DNA from: Microbacterium esteraromaticum
Lineage (GTDB): Bacteria; Actinomycetota; Actinomycetes; Actinomycetales; Microbacteriaceae
Assembly (NCBI RefSeq): GCF_900163815.1
Contig: NZ_FUKO01000009.1
Span: forward strand, 1 to 64,000
Length of the DNA: 64,000 nucleotides
Direction: 5' to 3'
Shown: piece by piece, positions 26,926 through 39,301 of the stretch
Layout: each line of letters starts with the position of its first letter
Numbering within the stretch: the first letter of the stretch is position 1
Translations under genes and position numbers: made by a program
Notes under the pieces: generated by a model
What the model was told of the DNA's origin: nothing
The model's database searches: none
What the model saw: the letters and a program-made list of their open reading frames with translations, nothing else

Positions 26926-28814
26926 CTATCCACTCCCGGCGCTCTGGCCGCCGGCGAGATGCGCGTGGATGGTATCCGCGAGCGTGGGGCCGATGCCGCT
27001 CACCTCGCGGATCTGCTCGGGCGCGGCGGCACGCAGCGCTGTCACCGATCCGAAGTGCTTGAGCAGGGCCTTGATGCGCGCATCACCGAGACCCGGGATC
27101 TCACTCAGCACAGTGCTGATATCGCGTCGGCGCCGGCGTCGCTGGTGTGTGATGGCGAACCGGTGCGCCTCGTCGCGGAGCCGCTGCACGAGATAGAGCG
27201 CCTCGCTCGTGCGCGGGAGGATCACGGGAAAGTCATCCTCCGGCAGCCAGATCTCTTCGAGCCGCTTCGCGATGCCGCACAGCGCGATGTCGGTGCGCCC
27301 GCTGTCGCGAAGCGCGCGGGCAGCAGCATTGACCTGCGGCTGCCCGCCATCGACGATGAGGAGCTGTGGTTTGTACGCGAAGCGGGGCTTGCGGCGTGCG
27401 CCGGTCTCGTCATCGCCTTCTTCCGCATCGATCACCGAATCCACGCGGGCGAGTCGCCGCATGAGCACCTGGTACATCGAGTCGGTGTCATCGGTGGTCT
27501 CTGCGATGTTGAACGAGCGGTACTGGTCTTTGCGCGGCAGTCCGTCCTCGAACACAACCATGGATGCGACGACGTTCGTGCCGCCGAGGTGCGAGATGTC
27601 GAAGCATTCGATGCGCAGCGGCGCCTCGGTCATGCCGAGCGCCTCCTGCAGGTCGGTGAGAGCCTGTGTGCGGGCCACATAGTCGCTGGTGCGCCGGGTC
27701 TTGTGGCGCAGCAGCGACTGTTGCGCGTTCAGAGTGGCGGTGCGCATGAGCTCGGCGCGCTGCCCGCGCTGGGCGACGGCGATCTCGACCTTGCGTCCTC
27801 GACTCCCCCGCAGCCAGAGCTCGAGTTCCGGAGCATCGTCGGGAAGGGTCGGCACAAGCACGCGTCGGGGGATGTCCGTGGAATCGCCGTACGCCCGCTG
27901 CAGAATCTGGACGATGAGTTCCGGGCCCGAGATGTCGAGCTCCTTGTCGAGGGCCAGCGAGTGCACGCCGCGCACGCGCCCACCGCGGATCACGAATTGG
28001 TGCACTGCTGCCGACAGCTCGTCTTCGGCGACGCCGAACAGGTCGGCGTCCTCGTCCGGCGACAGCACCAGTGCGCTCTTGCCGAGCACCGCCTCGATCG
28101 CGGACAGCTTGTCGCGGTACTTCGCGGCCGCTTCGTAGTCCATGCCTGCGGATGCTGCCAGCATCCGCTTGGTCAGGTCGCGCTTGAAGCGCTCGTCCCC
28201 GCCGGCCATGAACGCGACGAAATCGTCCACCATGGCGCGATGCTCGGCGATCGTGACCGTCATCGAGCACGGTCCGCCGCATTTGCCGATCTGACCGGGA
28301 AAGCACGGACGACCGCTCTGCATCGCTCGGCGATAACTGGCATCGCTGCAGGTGCGAATCGGGAACGCCTTCACCATCAGATCGATGGTGTCGTGCACCG
28401 CCCACACTTTCGGGTACGGTCCGAAATAACGCGCCCCGGGGATCTTGCGGTTGCGCGTCACCATCACCCGCGGTGCCTCATCAGCGAGTGTGATCGCCAT
28501 GAACGGGTAGGACTTGTCGTCCTTGTACCGCACGTTGAATGGCGGGTCGAACTCCTTGATCCACATGTACTCGAGCTGCAGCGAGTCGACGTCGGTCGCG
28601 ACGACGGTCCATTCCACGGATGCCGCTGTCGTCACCATCCGTCTGGTGCGCTCGTGCAGGGTGCGCAGCGGCGCGAAATAGTTCGATAGTCGCTGACGAA
28701 GGTTCTTCGCCTTGCCGACGTACAGCACCCGCCCATCGGCGTCGCTGAACCGGTACACGCCTGGATCGGTCGGTATCTCGCCCGGTCGCGGCTTGTATGG
28801 CAGAACGTCGGCCA

Positions 28815-28818
<4 letters not shown>
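26926..28818 (-). CDS. uvrC: UvrC, excinuclease ABC subunit C
   Basis: 630 aa. Makes both incisions around a bulky DNA lesion. N-terminal GIY-YIG nuclease domain ([20 protein letters not shown]), a Cys-rich region ([18 protein letters not shown]), a UVR domain for contact with UvrB (about 200-240), the RNase H-like nuclease half ([25 protein letters not shown]) and C-terminal helix-hairpin-helix motifs. Its ATG overlaps the uvrA stop by four bases. Confidence 0.97.
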
Positions 28819-31721
<2,903 letters not shown>

Positions 31722-31767
31722 CCGCCAAGTCTAAGAGGGGCCACCGACACTGCGGCCGAGTCCGCTC

Positions 31768-32310
31768 TCAGCGGACCTCCGTGACTTCGCGGTCGGAGAA
31801 AGCTCGCACGCGGCTGCCGCGCAGCATCCGGGCGACGACGAGCGCCAGCAGCAGCCCCGCCCCGCCCCCGAAGATCACGGCGATCGGCACAACAGGGCCG
31901 CCGGGCAGCAGACTGATCGCGAACGCGGCACCCTGGCAGATCACCTGCACGAGGACGAAGCGCATCGCAGTGGGCATCAGTGCGCGCAGCGTCACACGAG
32001 CGCGCAGCGGCACGACCAGCGACAGCGCGGCGAGGACATGCAGCAGATGCACCACCGCGATGGCGACCGCGGTGCGCAGGGGGTGCGACGGCTCGAGGAG
32101 CAGCACGACGACGAATGCGCCCGCAGCTGCCCACACTCCGCCGAGCTGGGGCACGATCGCACCGAACACAGCGGCTGCGCTGATGATCGCGAACCACCCG
32201 AGCGGCGCTCCGACCAGCATCCCGCCGATGACGGCGACGGCGACGGCGAGAAGACGCAGCACGACCCCGGGCACGTTCGCGCCCATGGCCAGCCGATCGT
32301 TGCGCATCAT
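31768..32310 (-). CDS. Small integral membrane protein of the MoxR/DUF58 operon
   Basis: 180 aa from the ATG at 32310, which overlaps the DUF58 stop (ATGA). It has four or five hydrophobic segments (VVLRLLAVAVAVIGGMLVG, WFAIISAAAVFGAIV, AAAGAFVVVLLL, AVAIAVVHLLHVLAALSLVV, VVPIAVIFGGGAGLLLALVV). No enzyme motif. Position suggests a membrane component of the MoxR-DUF58 system; otherwise of unknown function. Confidence 0.7.
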   Translation of the reverse strand: MMRNDRLAMGANVPGVVLRLLAVAVAVIGGMLVGAPLGWFAIISAAAVFGAIVPQLGGVWAAAGAFVVVLLLEPSHPLRTAVAIAVVHLLHVLAALSLVVPLRARVTLRALMPTAMRFVLVQVICQGAAFAISLLPGGPVVPIAVIFGGGAGLLLALVVARMLRGSRVRAFSDREVTEVR

Positions 32311-33608
32311 CGCTGGGCACCCATCCTCGGCGAATGCGCGCCGACTCTCGCGAGCGCTGCCAGCTGCCCCGCCGGCGCGTCTCGCCAGCCAAGCGTCTCG
32401 ACGCCGGATTCGCGCAGCTGGTGCAGCATGTCCTGTCGTTCTGTCAGGAGCACTCGCAGTGCGAGCTGCCGCTCTTTGCCCAGGCGGTGCGTGTCGAGTT
32501 CCGGCAGAGTATCGACGGCTATCACGCGATGCCCGACGGCGCGCCAGCGCAGCGCGATCTCCGCCGCGGCACCATCGAAGAAGGTGGACAGCACGTAGAT
32601 GATCGAGCCGTGCGGCACCGGCGGCGTGCGGCGGAAGCGCGCGTCGTCGCCGCCGCGTCCGCACGCCGAGATCTCTGCGACCACGCGCGCGAGATGTCGT
32701 GTGCCACCACCGCTGCGCACCGAGCGCCCGCCGTGCATGAGCGTATGGAACGCGATGCGGTCGCCCTGCGCGATCGTGGCAGCGGCGATCGAGCGCGCTG
32801 CGCCGCGGGCATGATCGAGCGAGGTCACCCCGCTGCTCTCGAGATCGAGAGTGCCCCACGTCGCGACAACCGTTCCGAGGTCGTCGGCGGTATCCATCAC
32901 GATGACCGCAGAGGCATCGCTGAGAGTATTGTTGCGTCGGATCAACAGCTCACCCGGCCGTCGAGCGGCCCTGGCGGTCGCTTTCCAATCGACCCGCCGC
33001 AGCTCGTCACCGGGTGCGAACTGGTGGATGTCGCGGAAGTCACCGCCCTGACCGGGTCGCATTCCCTCATGCGCGCCGTGCAGGCCGGTCAGTCGCGGAG
33101 CGATCGGCATCCTCGGGATGCGCTGTATCACCGGTGTCACCGCCCGGATCGCCGTGATCGGGCTCTGCGGCGCGCCGATCACGGCGGAGTCGGCTTCCAG
33201 CGGTCGCACGGCGAGCTCGACGCTGATGAGCGGGCCGGAGTGCAGCACCCGGCTGCGCGCGCGCAATCGGGTGTCGCCGGAGACGAAGACTCGGCGACGA
33301 GTGCGCTCTGCCTGGATGACGGCTGCTTCGACCATCTCCGCATCGGAGCGGATGACGATCTCCTCAGCCAGCCAGCCGTCGGCCGGCTCCATCCCGCGCT
33401 CGATCTCGATGGCGATGACGCCGGACGGGGGCTGCGCACTGATCGCGTAGACGGCCCACAGCGCGAGCGGCAGGCCGACGACGATCACGTCCGGACGGGA
33501 TGCCAGCATCCCGACGGTCAGGATCCCGACCGCGCCCATCAGCGCGACCAGCACCGACGGACTCAGCCGCCGGTGCGAAGCACGCTGCGGTTCGCTCTCT
33601 GGTGCCAT
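32307..33608 (-). CDS. DUF58 domain protein
   Basis: 433 aa. Two N-terminal transmembrane segments (about 15-60), then the DUF58 hallmark GGDFRDIHQFAPGDELRRVDWKATAR and a von Willebrand A-like part (SAVIVMDTADD). DUF58 proteins are encoded beside MoxR AAA+ ATPases, which are thought to remodel or activate them. Starts 3 bp after moxR. The biological role is not known. Confidence 0.88.
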   Translation of the reverse strand: MAPESEPQRASHRRLSPSVLVALMGAVGILTVGMLASRPDVIVVGLPLALWAVYAISAQPPSGVIAIEIERGMEPADGWLAEEIVIRSDAEMVEAAVIQAERTRRRVFVSGDTRLRARSRVLHSGPLISVELAVRPLEADSAVIGAPQSPITAIRAVTPVIQRIPRMPIAPRLTGLHGAHEGMRPGQGGDFRDIHQFAPGDELRRVDWKATARAARRPGELLIRRNNTLSDASAVIVMDTADDLGTVVATWGTLDLESSGVTSLDHARGAARSIAAATIAQGDRIAFHTLMHGGRSVRSGGGTRHLARVVAEISACGRGGDDARFRRTPPVPHGSIIYVLSTFFDGAAAEIALRWRAVGHRVIAVDTLPELDTHRLGKERQLALRVLLTERQDMLHQLRESGVETLGWRDAPAGQLAALARVGAHSPRMGAQR

Positions 33609-33611
33609 CGG

Positions 33612-34577
33612 TCAGACTCGTGGCGCGGCGATGCTCGGAGGAACGGCGACGGTTGCGACGAGGCTCGTGATCAGCGCGGACGGATCGACGCCCTGCGCCC
33701 ACGCCTGCGGCGTGAGCGTCAGGCGATGCGCGAGCACGGGCACTGCCACGCGCTTGATGTCATCGGGGCGCACGTAGTCGCGCCCATCGAGTGCGGCCAG
33801 TGCTCGGCCGAGCAGCATCAGCGACTGCGACCCACGTGGCGACGCGCCGACAGAGACATGCTGAGCGGTGCGGGTCGCCGCAGCCAGCGCGACGCAGTAG
33901 GCGGCCACGTCTGGATCGACATGGATCTGTTCGACGGCCTGCTGCAGCGCCACGAGATCGCCGGGCGCCAGAACCGGGTCCACGTGGGTGCCCTCCTGCT
34001 GCCGCCGCAGTCGACCCAGCAGGATCTCGGTCTCTCCGTGCTGATCCAGATACCCGACAGACAGTCGCACCATGAACCGGTCGAGCTGCGCCTCCGGCAG
34101 CGCGTAGGTGCCTTCGTACTCGATCGGGTTGGCCGTCGCGATCACGTGGAATGGCGGTTCCAGAGCGAAGCTGTTGCCCTCGACCGTGACCTGACGCTCC
34201 GCCATCGCCTCCAGCATGGCGGACTGCGTTTTGGGCGTGGTGCGGTTGATCTCATCTGCCAGGAGCAGACCGGTGAAGATCGGCCCCGGCCGGAAGACGA
34301 AATCCCCGGTCTCGGGGGCGTACACATACGATCCCGTCACATCGCCCGGAAGCATGTCGGGTGTGCACTGCAGGCGGCGGAAAGACAGTCCGAGGGCGGC
34401 GGCAAGGCTCCGCGCGGCCAGGGTCTTGCCCAGCCCGGGCACGTCTTCGAACAACACGTGCCCGCCAGCGAGGATGGTGGCCAAGGCGATCTCCAGCGGA
34501 TCGTCCATCCCGACGACGACAGTGGCAACAGCCGCCCGAATCTGCCGGCCGGCGTCAGCGATGTCCTCGAAGTTCAT
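33612..34577 (-). CDS. MoxR-family AAA+ ATPase
   Basis: 321 aa. Walker A around Lys51 (FEDVPGLGKT), Walker B with Asp108-Glu109 (LLLADEINR), sensor 1 in HVIATANPIEYEGTYALPEA and the AAA lid with SPRGSQSLMLLGRALA. MoxR proteins are chaperone-like ATPases acting on VWA/DUF58 partners. The start overlaps the preceding gene by four bases. Confidence 0.92.
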   Translation of the reverse strand: MNFEDIADAGRQIRAAVATVVVGMDDPLEIALATILAGGHVLFEDVPGLGKTLAARSLAAALGLSFRRLQCTPDMLPGDVTGSYVYAPETGDFVFRPGPIFTGLLLADEINRTTPKTQSAMLEAMAERQVTVEGNSFALEPPFHVIATANPIEYEGTYALPEAQLDRFMVRLSVGYLDQHGETEILLGRLRRQQEGTHVDPVLAPGDLVALQQAVEQIHVDPDVAAYCVALAAATRTAQHVSVGASPRGSQSLMLLGRALAALDGRDYVRPDDIKRVAVPVLAHRLTLTPQAWAQGVDPSALITSLVATVAVPPSIAAPRV

Positions 34578-35044
34578 GTTGCGTCCTCCTTGAGAGTGGG
34601 TGCGAGTCGTTCGGCTGCCGCCAGCGCATCGCGGATATCTGTCGTCGTCGTGCGGTGACCATTCAGGCGCGCCCAGAGCCCCGCACCCAATCGCTCTTCG
34701 ATGGCCGTGCCATCGGCAACGACGTCAGGGTCGAGACCGTGTCTGGCAAGCCGCCGCCGCAGCGTGGCGCGCACACGTCGGGTCACTGCCTCGCTCACCG
34801 TGTCGGTATGCATGTTGATCGCCCAGGCGAGCCGAGACACATCGGATCCGACATAGGTCTGCTCTTCGGGCCTTCCCGGCGCATCTGCGCGCGGGTCGTC
34901 GAATGCCGGCAATCGAGCGATGATCGCGGCCCCGACAGCGAGCACTCCCCAGCCACAGGCGAATTCGATCTGCACGCCGATCATCGCGAGCACGAGGCCT
35001 GTCAGCAGACCGACGCCGAGCGCGAACAGGATCCTGCGCTTCAC
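34574..35044 (-). CDS. Membrane protein of unknown function between DUF4129 and MoxR genes
   Basis: 156 aa. Two N-terminal hydrophobic helices (about 5-24 and 29-44) and a cytoplasmic part rich in Arg and Ala with AINMHTDTVSEAVTRRVRATLRRRLARHGLD. It overlaps the genes on both sides by ATGA, so it is an obligate part of the operon. No family recognised. Confidence 0.65.
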   Translation of the reverse strand: MKRRILFALGVGLLTGLVLAMIGVQIEFACGWGVLAVGAAIIARLPAFDDPRADAPGRPEEQTYVGSDVSRLAWAINMHTDTVSEAVTRRVRATLRRRLARHGLDPDVVADGTAIEERLGAGLWARLNGHRTTTTDIRDALAAAERLAPTLKEDAT

Positions 35045-35772
35045 CGCCAGCCCTCCTCGATCTCCACGAGTGCGCGGACGGCGGCGGAGCGATCGGCTTC
35101 ATCGGCAGAATGTCCGCCGAATCGCACTCCCTCGTACAGCCGCAGCAGGCGATGCGCCGGTTCGTCGAGCCCGGGCCTGCGCAGCAGAATGCGCAGCGTG
35201 AACTCCGCCGGGGTCTCGCTCCTTCCGCGCGCGGTGCCGGAATCAGCGGCGGTCTCTTCGAGGCCGACCCACGCCGCCACGATCGCGTCACCCGGGTCTG
35301 CCTGCGTGTCGATGAGCGTTCGCGCAGCGGCGATGCCGCGTCGCATTGTCGGGGCATCGGGTGCCGAGTCGGTGAAGATCTCCATCGACACCCCCTCATC
35401 AGTATCGACGCCCTCACGCTGCCGAAGCGGCCGGTTCTTCCAGTACCCGATCAGCGCCCGCACGATGAAGAAGAGGACGACCAAGACGACCAGCAGCACG
35501 AGCAGCAGCAAGAGCATCAGCACCACGAACCCGCGGATGCCATCCTGCGGCGGCGGCATCGTCGATTCCGGGCCGGGGGTGATCTCCACCGGTGTCGGTG
35601 CGGGACCCGGGGCGCGCTCGGCGACCGGCGGGGTGAAGGTGGGGTGCCCGGCGAGAGACGCCGCGAGCATCGCGACGACGAAGAGAACGAGAACCGCGGC
35701 GATGAGCAGATACCGCTGAACGCGGGGAACGGATGCTGCTTCTCGACCCTCGTGGTCAGCACGCATCGTCAT
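35041..35772 (-). CDS. DUF4129 domain membrane protein
   Basis: 243 aa. TM1 about 21-41, a Pro-rich extracytoplasmic linker, TM2 about 82-108 (VVLMLLLLLVLLVVLVVLFFIV), then a cytoplasmic DUF4129 domain with the late motif ETPAEFTLRILLRRPGLDEPAHRLLRLYEGVRFGG. DUF4129 is often found with transglutaminase and MoxR/DUF58 genes. TAGGCT at -12 to -7 from the ATG indicates a leaderless start of this five-gene operon. Confidence 0.8.
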   Translation of the reverse strand: MTMRADHEGREAASVPRVQRYLLIAAVLVLFVVAMLAASLAGHPTFTPPVAERAPGPAPTPVEITPGPESTMPPPQDGIRGFVVLMLLLLLVLLVVLVVLFFIVRALIGYWKNRPLRQREGVDTDEGVSMEIFTDSAPDAPTMRRGIAAARTLIDTQADPGDAIVAAWVGLEETAADSGTARGRSETPAEFTLRILLRRPGLDEPAHRLLRLYEGVRFGGHSADEADRSAAVRALVEIEEGWR

Positions 35773-35870
35773 GCCTTCAGCCTATGCGGGTCTCCGCTGG
35801 TGATAGGAGCGCATGTGGATAACTGTGCGGTCAGCCCGACATCGTCATCGTCCGCCCAGAGCGCACCGGC

Positions 35871-37940
35871 TCAGGCGTGCCCGGCGCGCTCCATCGCCCG
35901 CAGCTCCTTCTTCAGATCCTGCACCTCGTCACGCAGCCTTCCCGCCAGCTCGAATTTCAGCTCTGCCGCGGCGGCGAGCATCTGGTCGGAGAGGTCCGAG
36001 ATGGTCTCTTCGAGCTGGATGGCGCCCTCAGCCGCAATGCCCGTGCGCCGCAGATTCGGCGTCGGCGCCTTGCCTCGGCCGGACTTGTTGCGCCCGGCGC
36101 GCATGTCGGCGGTGTCAGCCGCTTCACGAGCGAGCACCTCGGTGATGTCTGCGATGCGCTTGCGCAACGGCTGCGGATCGATGCCGTTCTCGGTGTTGTA
36201 GGCGATCTGCTTCTCGCGCCGTCGATCGGTCTCGTCGATCGCGCGTGCCATCGAATCTGTCATCCGGTCCGCGTACATGTGCACTTCTCCGGAGACGTTC
36301 CGCGCTGCACGTCCGATCGTCTGAATCAAAGACGTGCCTGATCGCAGGAACCCTTCCTTGTCAGCGTCGAGGATCGCCACCAGCGACACCTCGGGCAAGT
36401 CGAGGCCCTCGCGGAGAAGGTTGATCCCGACGAGCACGTCGTACACGCCGGCGCGCAGCTCGCTGAGCAGTTCCACTCGGCGCAGCGTGTCGACGTCGGA
36501 GTGCAGGTAGCGCACTCGAACCCCGTGCTCGCCGAGGAAATCCGTGAGCTCCTCTGCCATCTTCTTCGTCAGCGTCGTCACAAGAATGCGCTCATCGCGA
36601 GCGACGCGCACCCGAATCTGCTCGAGCAGGTCGTCGATCTGCCCCTTCGACGGCTTGACGATGATCTGCGGGTCGACCAGCCCGGTGGGGCGGATGATCT
36701 GCTCGACCACACCATCGGCGATGCCCATCTCGTATTTGCCCGGCGTGGCGGAGAGATACACGGTCTGTCCGATGCGGTTCTTGAACTCGTCCCAGCGCAG
36801 CGGACGGTTGTCCATCGCGCTCGGCAGCCGGAAGCCATGCTCGACGAGCGTGCGCTTGCGCGAGGCGTCTCCCTCGTACATCGCCCCGATCTGCGGCACG
36901 GTCACGTGCGATTCGTCGATCACGAGCAGGAAGTCATCGGGGAAGAAGTCGAGCAGCGTGTGCGGCGGCTCGCCCGGAGCACGGCCGTCCATGTGGCGGG
37001 AGTAGTTCTCGATGCCCGAGCAGAATCCGAGTTGCTGCAGCATCTCGAGATCGAACGTCGTGCGCATCCGCAGTCGCTGCGCCTCGAGCAGCTTCCCCTG
37101 GCGTTCGAACTCCGCCAGACGCTCTTCGAGCTCCTTCTCGATCGTGCCGATGGAGCGCTGGATGACATCGGTACCGGCGACGTAGTGGGAGGCAGGGAAG
37201 ATCGGTACTGCATCGAGCTTCTCGATGACCTCGCCGGTGAGCGGATGCAGCGAGTACAGCGCTTCGATCTCATCGCCGAACAGCTCGATGCGAATGGCAT
37301 GCTCTTCGTATACCGGGATGATCTCGATCGTGTCGCCGCGGACCCGGAAGTTGCCGCGGGAGAAGTCGACGTCATTGCGGTTGTACTGCATGGCGATGAA
37401 CTGTCGGATCAGCGCGTCGCGGTCATACCGTTCGCCGACCTGCAGGGCGACCATCGCCCGCAGGTACTCTTCGGGGGCACCGAGGCCGTAGATGCACGAG
37501 ACCGTGGATACCACGATGACATCGCGGCGGCTCAGCAGCGAGTTGGTGGTGGAGTGCCGCAGCCGCTCGACCTCTGCGTTGATCGACGAGTCCTTCTCGA
37601 TGAACGTATCCGTCTGGGGCACATATGCCTCGGGCTGGTAGTAGTCGTAGTAGGAGACGAAGTACTCCACGGCGTTGTTCGGCATCAGCTCGCGGAACTC
37701 GTTGGCGAGCTGTGCGGCCAGCGTCTTGTTGTGCGCGAGCACCAGAGTCGGTCGCTGCACCTGCTCGACGAGCCACGCGGTGGTCGCCGACTTGCCTGTG
37801 CCAGTGGCACCGAGAAGGACGACATCAGTCTCGCCGGCATTGATGCGTGCGGCGAGCTCGGCGATCGCCTGCGGCTGGTCTCCGGCTGGCATGTACTCGC
37901 TGACGACCTCGAAGGGTCGGACGCTGCGCGTGGGTTGCAT
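35871..37940 (-). CDS. uvrB: UvrB, excinuclease ABC subunit B
   Basis: 689 aa helicase-fold subunit that verifies the lesion and recruits UvrC. Walker A GATGTGKS (44-51), beta-hairpin region [16 protein letters not shown]-like box [14 protein letters not shown], and a C-terminal UVR motif ([26 protein letters not shown]). TACCCT lies at -12 to -7 before the ATG, with GGAAGG touching it; likely leaderless. Confidence 0.97.
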   Translation of the reverse strand: MQPTRSVRPFEVVSEYMPAGDQPQAIAELAARINAGETDVVLLGATGTGKSATTAWLVEQVQRPTLVLAHNKTLAAQLANEFRELMPNNAVEYFVSYYDYYQPEAYVPQTDTFIEKDSSINAEVERLRHSTTNSLLSRRDVIVVSTVSCIYGLGAPEEYLRAMVALQVGERYDRDALIRQFIAMQYNRNDVDFSRGNFRVRGDTIEIIPVYEEHAIRIELFGDEIEALYSLHPLTGEVIEKLDAVPIFPASHYVAGTDVIQRSIGTIEKELEERLAEFERQGKLLEAQRLRMRTTFDLEMLQQLGFCSGIENYSRHMDGRAPGEPPHTLLDFFPDDFLLVIDESHVTVPQIGAMYEGDASRKRTLVEHGFRLPSAMDNRPLRWDEFKNRIGQTVYLSATPGKYEMGIADGVVEQIIRPTGLVDPQIIVKPSKGQIDDLLEQIRVRVARDERILVTTLTKKMAEELTDFLGEHGVRVRYLHSDVDTLRRVELLSELRAGVYDVLVGINLLREGLDLPEVSLVAILDADKEGFLRSGTSLIQTIGRAARNVSGEVHMYADRMTDSMARAIDETDRRREKQIAYNTENGIDPQPLRKRIADITEVLAREAADTADMRAGRNKSGRGKAPTPNLRRTGIAAEGAIQLEETISDLSDQMLAAAAELKFELAGRLRDEVQDLKKELRAMERAGHA

Positions 37941-38006
37941 CCTTCCAGGGTATGCCGGGCCACCGACATCGCGGCGCGTGCGCCATCATCGCTCTAGAGT
38001 GGAGCC

Positions 38007-38603
38007 GTGATCGAGTTCATCATCGGCAGCAGTCTCGCGGCATCCGCCGGCTTGAACGCATGGATGCCGCTGTTCCTGCTCGGGCTCGCAGATCGGCTCA
38101 TCCCGGCGATGGAGCTGCCCTCCGGCTGGTCCTGGCTGTCGGGTGACATCTCGCTCTGGGTGCTGGGCGGACTGCTGGTCCTGGAGATCGTGGCGGACAA
38201 GATCCCCGCGCTCGATTCGATCAACGACATCGTGCAGAGCATCCTCCGCCCCGCTGCCGGAGGAATCGCCTTCGGAGCTGGTTCCAGTGCCCAGACGGTT
38301 GCCGTCACCGATCCTGCCTCGTTCTTCACCGATAACGCCTGGGTTCCGATCGTCACCGGGATTGTGATCGCGCTCGTCGTTCACGTCGTGAAGGCGACGG
38401 GCCGCGTGGCGGCCAATGCGGTGACCGGAGGTCTGGCGGCCCCCGTGCTCAGCACAGCGGAGGATGGCGCATCATTCGCTCTCGCCGCAGCCGCGATCCT
38501 CGTCCCGCTGATTGCGCTCGCACTCCTGATCGGCTTGATCGTCACCGCGATCGTGCTGGTACGCCGGCGAAGCGCACGCAAGCGGGTCGCCGCAGCCGGC
38601 TGA
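38007..38603 (+). CDS. DUF4126 membrane protein
   Basis: 198 aa with a GTG start; TAGAGT is exactly 7 nt upstream, so probably leaderless. Hydrophobic segments include about 5-25, 46-63 and two near the C-terminus (FALAAAAILVPLIALALLIGLIVTAIVLV). DUF4126 motifs seen: SLAASAGLNAWMPLFLLGL and VLEIVADKIPALDSINDIVQSILRPAAG. Function unknown. Convergent with coaE, 9 bp apart. Confidence 0.8.
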   Translation: MIEFIIGSSLAASAGLNAWMPLFLLGLADRLIPAMELPSGWSWLSGDISLWVLGGLLVLEIVADKIPALDSINDIVQSILRPAAGGIAFGAGSSAQTVAVTDPASFFTDNAWVPIVTGIVIALVVHVVKATGRVAANAVTGGLAAPVLSTAEDGASFALAAAAILVPLIALALLIGLIVTAIVLVRRRSARKRVAAAG

Positions 38604-38612
38604 GCTACCGCC

Positions 38613-39212
38613 TCACGCGCTGCGGATTCGCTCCCACAGCCGGTCGACCTGCGCAACGGTGCGAGCGAGGTCACCGGAAGTGTCGATGATGATGTCGGCG
38701 ATCTCCCGTCGCTCAGCATCCGGAACCTGCGACGCGATGCGGGCGCGGGCGGCCGCAGCATCCATCCCCCGCAATTCGACCATGCGCTGCTCACGCACCT
38801 CCGCCGGGGCGTCAGCGACGACGATCAGATCCCACGGGTCATCCACTCGAGCCTCGACGAGCAGTGGGACGTCGTACACGACGACAGCATCCGGGTCGGC
38901 TTCGAATGCCGCGGCGAACCGTCGGGCCGATTCATCGCGGACAGCGGGATGCACGATGGTGTTGAGCCGGGTGAGCGCCTCCTCGTCGCCGAACACCTTC
39001 TCCCCGAGCGCTGCGCGGTCGAGCACACCATCCGGTCGGATCATCTCGTCGCCGAAGGCCGCAGCGATCTGCGCGAGCACCGCAGACCCCGCTCCCTGCA
39101 CATCGCGGACGATCTGATCGGCATCCACGATCGTCGCCCCGAGCTCCGACAGGCGGCGTGCGATCGTGGATTTACCCGACGCGATGCCGCCGGTGAGCGC
39201 GATGAGTGGCAT
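38613..39212 (-). CDS. coaE: Dephospho-CoA kinase
   Basis: 199 aa. Last step of coenzyme A synthesis: phosphorylates the 3'-OH of dephospho-CoA. Walker A GGIASGKST (8-16), DADQIVRDVQ, and VYDVPLLVEARVD in the CoA domain. Located between rpsA and uvrB as in other actinobacteria. Confidence 0.95.
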   Translation of the reverse strand: MPLIALTGGIASGKSTIARRLSELGATIVDADQIVRDVQGAGSAVLAQIAAAFGDEMIRPDGVLDRAALGEKVFGDEEALTRLNTIVHPAVRDESARRFAAAFEADPDAVVVYDVPLLVEARVDDPWDLIVVADAPAEVREQRMVELRGMDAAAARARIASQVPDAERREIADIIIDTSGDLARTVAQVDRLWERIRSA

Positions 39213-39255
39213 CCTCCCATCCTGGCATGCGGGAAAAATCCCCCAGGCACACAGA

Positions 39256-39285
39256 ACGGGCCGCCACCCGAAGGTGACGGCCCGT
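39256..39285 (-). terminator. Hairpin terminator of rpsA
   Basis: ACGGGCCGCCACC pairs with GGTGACGGCCCGT (one mismatch) around a CGAA tetraloop, 16 bp after the rpsA stop. Confidence 0.85.
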
Positions 39286-39301
39286 GCTGTGATGCGTGTG
39301 C

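Noticed and set aside
25822..28689. A 955-codon open frame opposite whiA-rapZ-uvrC
   Set aside because: Spans three real genes and their gaps on the other strand; no ribosome site or family.
31722..38006. LexA (SOS) boxes at uvrA and uvrB
   Set aside because: No TCGAAC..GTTCGA-type palindrome is present near either start.
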